From Rickettsiales bacterium (GTDB taxonomy: Bacteria > Pseudomonadota > Alphaproteobacteria > Rickettsiales > UBA998), in the NCBI GenBank assembly GCA_019749855.1, contig JAIEPI010000073.1:1-17176 (forward strand): a DNA stretch of 17,176 bases, read 5' to 3'. The notes under the pieces are model-generated. The model worked only from the letters and a program-made list of their open reading frames with translations. It was not told the DNA's origin and ran no database searches. Position numbers and translations under genes: made by a program. Every line of letters starts with the position of its first letter. The first letter of the stretch is position 1. Positions 14,096 to 17,176 of this stretch are shown here, piece after piece.

Positions 14096-15228
14096 ATATC
14101 CAACACGGTAAAAAGAATGGAAAATAATGCATCAAACATCAACACCAGAAAAATGGACTGCACCACGGCGGTGGTCGTGCGGGCGCCGACTTCGGTGGCA
14201 GAGTTTTTCACCTGCATGCCCTGTAAACAGCCCACCATACCGATCAGAAGAGCAAATATCGGCGCCTTCACCAGGCCAATCAATAGGGTATTGATATTGA
14301 TGGCGGTGTGAAGACGCTCAGCGAATTGCAAAAGCGATATATCGACAATACTGGCGGAGACAAATAACGCACCAAAAATTCCCATGATGTCGGCCAGAAG
14401 CGTCAGAATCGGCAGTGCTATCATGATGGCAATCACGCGCGGTAGAATCAACAGCTCGAAAGGGTCAAGACCAATGGTTCGCATGGCGTCCACTTCGTCA
14501 TTCACCTGCATCACCCCAAGCTGCGCAGCAAAGGCACTGCCTGAGCGTCCCGCCACCATAATGGAGGTGATAATGACCCCCATTTCACGCAACATGGAGA
14601 TGGCAATTAAATCAATGGTAAAGATTTTTGCACCGAATTTCTCTAACTGATGTGCGCCCTGATATCCCATCACCAGACTGATGAGAAACCCCATTAAAGC
14701 AATGATGGGAATGGCACGAATGCAAATTTCATTGATGTGATAGACAACACTGCTCACGCGTAATTTGCTGGGATGGCGAATGGTGCGCACCAAGGTGAGG
14801 CAAATCTGGCCGAAAAATGCCATAAATTCGTGCATAGCGGCCACCATGGCAAAACTTGCCTGTCCCAAATGCAAAAAAAACTGCCGTATCGGCCCGCAAT
14901 AGTAGCAGTGCGGTGAGTCAGTGTGCGCCAGTGCACCGACCAGAGTTAAAATATGCGTAAAATGCTCATTGAAATGCATAAGCTGTGTCTCGGATTTCGA
15001 GGCACGATTTTTTTGCCGTAAAAACCGTACTAACAGCCATGCCGCCGAGGTATCCAGTGCTTCCAGCTTTTGGCCATCCAGTGTCAGTGAACTGGGATTC
15101 TTGGGTTTTTGGATACTCAGGAGTTTCTCAATGCGTGAGAGATGCGCCACCGTCCACTCACCCTGCAAGTGGAGGATTGCCTCGCCATTGGGCGAATTGG
15201 TCACATTAATGGCTGGCAACATCGGCAT
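14092..15228 (-). CDS. mlaE: STAS-MlaE fusion permease of MCE lipid transporter
   Basis: 378 residues from the ATG at 15228; an in-frame TTG at 15240 and an ATG at 15222 are alternatives, with no clear Shine-Dalgarno for any. Residues ~10-105 form a STAS domain (AILHLQGEWTVAHLSRIEKL, LDGQKLEALDTSAAWLL), the role played by separate MlaB in E. coli. Residues ~125-378 are the MlaE permease with about five to six hydrophobic helices and the family block REMGVIITSIMVAGRSGSAF (214-233), NDEVDAMRTIGLDPFELL (243-260). Such STAS-MlaE fusions are common in alphaproteobacteria. It is first of four coupled genes. No mlaC (periplasmic carrier) or mlaA follows. Confidence 0.93.
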   Translation of the reverse strand: MPMLPAINVTNSPNGEAILHLQGEWTVAHLSRIEKLLSIQKPKNPSSLTLDGQKLEALDTSAAWLLVRFLRQKNRASKSETQLMHFNEHFTHILTLVGALAHTDSPHCYYCGPIRQFFLHLGQASFAMVAAMHEFMAFFGQICLTLVRTIRHPSKLRVSSVVYHINEICIRAIPIIALMGFLISLVMGYQGAHQLEKFGAKIFTIDLIAISMLREMGVIITSIMVAGRSGSAFAAQLGVMQVNDEVDAMRTIGLDPFELLILPRVIAIMIALPILTLLADIMGIFGALFVSASIVDISLLQFAERLHTAININTLLIGLVKAPIFALLIGMVGCLQGMQVKNSATEVGARTTTAVVQSIFLVLMFDALFSILFTVLDI

Positions 15229-15310
15229 CCACACGCCCAAGGAATTGAGCCGTCACCCTAAAGTGTTTTGAGAATGTTTACCAGTGCCGCAACGCAAGTT
15301 GTATCGCCGA

Positions 15311-16459
15311 TTAATGCAGGGTCACATTCGGGCTTGAAGAGGATGCCTGTTGTTCCAGACGCTCGACGTGGTTTCGCGCGGGGGAGCCTGAGTCAGGCGC
15401 ATGCCCGCGCACACGATCCACAAAACGCTGAGCCTGCGCCAGACCGGGCACCCGCTGTAGCGCGCTCACATGCTCTTGTGGTGCCGGAATATGAATCCCC
15501 TGCGCCTTGGCTTTATCCAACTCGCTATGATAAGCCTGTACCAAGGTGGTAGCAGTGGGCACTGCTCCTGAACGCCGCCCCTCAATCAAAAATGCTAACT
15601 CCTGCGCTGGCATCAGTCCTAAGCTGATAGCTTCTGCGCTGTCCTTCAGTTGAAATTCGCCGTCATAATGTTGAATCACATCACGCTGCTGTTCCGCAGG
15701 CAGCTGATGATAAGGCAATCCATAACGTTGGCGAATTTCCTGATCAACGCCTCCATTCGCTTCCGCAACCAGTGCCATGATAGGCGATGTGCCCACAGAC
15801 TGCCCACGGCGCACCATGTGACTGATGCGTTCAATTCGAGCAGCAAGGGAGGGGCTGTCGTCACCAAACATGCGTCTTCCCGCACGATTAAAGCCATAAT
15901 CGAGTCCGATACCAGAAATCGCCGCCGTCCCCGCCAGCACCGCCGCTTCTGCGCCAGAACCCGTACCTATACCTAACCAGGGCGTGACTTCGGTAAAGAA
16001 GTTCGCCAAAGCCGAGGGAATCGCCAGAAAATGCAACGCAGCGATGATTGCAGTGGCCCCCATCGCCGCCACGACATTAGAAACCACGGCAATAGTGCGA
16101 TGACGGTCGTTTCGCTCAAGCGCCTGATGCAGCGTGAGATTACCAGGAATATTCTGCTCAGGAATCCCGCGCGCCACGCTTCGCAGATGATCCATCGTTA
16201 CTTCGCGTGGCGCAATACCTAGCACCGCCGCCACTTCTTCACGATAACTGGTGCGGAGTTGTTTTTGCGCATGGTCATGGGACATAGTAGCGAGCGCCGC
16301 GGTGACGGGAATACCAACCGCCAGACCAATAATGGGTAACCACGGACTGCCAAAGGCAATGCCCGCGCCAACAGCGCCAGCCACCGCAAGCGTCGCCGCG
16401 CCACGACCCGTGATAAAGGCGGCTAGCCAGCGAAGACCATAAGCAATGGTATCAATCAT
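15311..16459 (-). CDS. Uncharacterised multi-helix membrane protein
   Basis: 382 residues, no family recognised. A GAGG ribosome site (in aggtgagg) precedes the ATG at 16459 by about 9 bases. Four probable membrane segments occur as two glycine/alanine-rich pairs: residues 22-37 and 38-58 (with TLAVAGAVGAGIAFGSPWLP), and 122-147 and 167-190 (with SGAEAAVLAGTAAISGIGLD). A charged loop (59-121) separates the pairs. The C-terminal half (191-382) is soluble and charged, with several His, Gln and Arg, including RRMFGDDSPSLAARIERI, QRYGLPYHQLPAEQQRDVIQ, and a Pro/Ser-rich tail. It is not a known transporter by motif. The gene is on the same strand as the mla operon, 82 bases upstream of mlaE, and could share its transcript. 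It seems a real gene of lineage-limited distribution (inference). Confidence 0.72.
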   Translation of the reverse strand: MIDTIAYGLRWLAAFITGRGAATLAVAGAVGAGIAFGSPWLPIIGLAVGIPVTAALATMSHDHAQKQLRTSYREEVAAVLGIAPREVTMDHLRSVARGIPEQNIPGNLTLHQALERNDRHRTIAVVSNVVAAMGATAIIAALHFLAIPSALANFFTEVTPWLGIGTGSGAEAAVLAGTAAISGIGLDYGFNRAGRRMFGDDSPSLAARIERISHMVRRGQSVGTSPIMALVAEANGGVDQEIRQRYGLPYHQLPAEQQRDVIQHYDGEFQLKDSAEAISLGLMPAQELAFLIEGRRSGAVPTATTLVQAYHSELDKAKAQGIHIPAPQEHVSALQRVPGLAQAQRFVDRVRGHAPDSGSPARNHVERLEQQASSSSPNVTLH

Positions 16460-16478
16460 ATCTATTTCCTCACCTTAG

Positions 16479-16484
16479 ATCATA
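16479..16484 (-). promoter_or_regulatory. Possible -10 element for the 15311-16459 gene
   Basis: The minus strand reads TATGAT 19 bases before the ATG at 16459 and just before its ribosome site. This is close to the TATAAT consensus. The corresponding -35 (ATATTA at 17 bases) is poor, so this is tentative. Confidence 0.3.
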
Positions 16485-16514
16485 CGGGAATAACCGATGA
16501 ATAATATGAAGCTT

Positions 16515-17051
16515 TTATGAATTTGTGCTGCTGATCGCGTACTCGGCGGCTAAATCGACATAATTTTGCGCAGAAATCGCAATAAAAGCCTGCTCTGCTT
16601 CACTCATCGGGCGAAACAAGCGGGCCGGATTACCCGCCCATAACTCACCTGCGGCAATTTTTTTACGTGGCGCCAGCAATGCGGCAGCAGCGAGCATTCC
16701 GCCACGAGCGATCACCGCATCATCCATGACCACGGCACCCATGCCAACAAAACAGCTATCTTCCAATGTGCAAGCATGTAAAACAGCATGATGGCCTATC
16801 GTGACCTCCGCGCCTATATGGGTTGGCCCCGTCACACGCGTAACATGGATGACCGTGTTATCCTGCACATTCGTGCGTGCACCAATGCGGATAGACTGCA
16901 CGTCGCCACGAATCACGCAACCAAACCAGATATTGGCATGCGCGCCGATATGCACATCACCGATCACGACAGCGCCAGGGGCAATATAGGCGCTGGGATG
17001 GATCGTCGGCCACACGCCCTTGAACGGTAGAATCTGCGGCGCTTGAGCCAT
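16515..17051 (-). CDS. Gamma carbonic anhydrase-like hexapeptide-repeat protein
   Basis: 178 residues from the ATG at 17051 (MAQAPQILPFKG); a GTG at 17063, overlapping the upstream stop as GTGA, is the alternative. A left-handed beta-helix with hexapeptide repeats runs from about residue 18 to 120 (IHPSAYIAPGAVVIGDVHIG, then ANIWFGCVIRGDV). The three zinc-ligand histidines of the gamma-CA family are in place: His69 (DNTVIHV), and His87 and His92 (IGHHAVLHAC). Arg48 and Asp50 (IRGD) are also present. The end WAGNPARLFRPMSEAE with a C-terminal helix is typical of the YrdA/PaaY/CaiE group. Whether it hydrates CO2 is uncertain, because many such proteins show little activity. It follows the partial upstream gene directly, so it is probably co-transcribed with it. 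Confidence 0.9.
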   Translation of the reverse strand: MAQAPQILPFKGVWPTIHPSAYIAPGAVVIGDVHIGAHANIWFGCVIRGDVQSIRIGARTNVQDNTVIHVTRVTGPTHIGAEVTIGHHAVLHACTLEDSCFVGMGAVVMDDAVIARGGMLAAAALLAPRKKIAAGELWAGNPARLFRPMSEAEQAFIAISAQNYVDLAAEYAISSTNS

Positions 17052-17059
17052 CGCAAGGC

Positions 17060-17176
17060 TCACTGCGCACGCTGATAGGTGGCGGTCAGACTCGCTTTGC
17101 CCAGCGCATGTTGATTGAGGTAATAGCCGACCATCGCGCCCGATGCATTGGCGTTTAATGGCAGCGTTTCAACATC
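17060..17176 (-). CDS. C-terminal end of an unidentified protein (partial)
   Basis: An open frame enters at the window edge on the minus strand and ends with TGA at 17060-17062, giving 38 residues: DVETLPLNANASGAMVGYYL followed by NQHALGKASLTATYQRAQ. The stop is 8 bases before the gamma-CA ATG, and would overlap it if the GTG is used. That spacing supports a real gene in the same operon. The fragment is too short to recognise. Confidence 0.5.
   Translation of the reverse strand, partial: DVETLPLNANASGAMVGYYLNQHALGKASLTATYQRAQ

Overview
The window looks like chromosomal DNA of an alphaproteobacterium. The evidence is the gene order alaC-hom-glpX-recJ, an MCE-type lipid transport operon whose permease carries an N-terminal STAS domain and whose last gene is an auxiliary lipoprotein, a class I PHA synthase, and a tRNA-Glu typical of the group. 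I cannot place the genus. No ribosomal RNA, CRISPR array, phage gene or intact transposase is visible.

Layout. Bases 3-2060 (+) hold the 3' part of a large secreted RTX protein with a type I secretion C-terminus. A small accessory stretch follows: a charged hypothetical protein (2165-2575, -), a frameshifted relic resembling a HigA antitoxin (about 2635-2804, +), and tRNA-Glu(UUC) (2868-2942, -). Then comes a minus-strand block read from 10015 down to 3029: a proline-rich lipoprotein, alaC, hom, glpX and recJ. The last four cover transamination, homoserine synthesis, gluconeogenesis and DNA repair. hom and glpX overlap by ATGA. Two unrelated families of palindromic interspersed repeats sit here. 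One is in the glpX-recJ gap (5051-5125). The other lies inside the recJ reading frame (about 4106-4205) without breaking it.

phaC (10141-11940, +) is divergent from the lipoprotein and has a clear sigma70-type promoter. Facing it from 15228 down to 11966 is a tight operon: STAS-MlaE permease, MlaF ATPase, MlaD-like MCE protein and an ABC auxiliary lipoprotein. Its junctions are ATGA, 1 nt and ATGA. Together these would form one inner-membrane machine for lipid trafficking across the envelope. Upstream on the same strand are an unrecognised four-helix membrane protein (15311-16459), a gamma carbonic anhydrase-like hexapeptide protein (16515-17051) and the last 38 codons of an unknown gene (17060-17176).

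The most interesting items are the in-frame palindromic repeat inside recJ, comparable in kind to Rickettsia palindromic elements; the antitoxin relic; the modular RTX protein with about 134-residue periodicity; and two uncharacterised envelope proteins (8822-10015 and 15311-16459). I did not find a convincing new multi-gene system.
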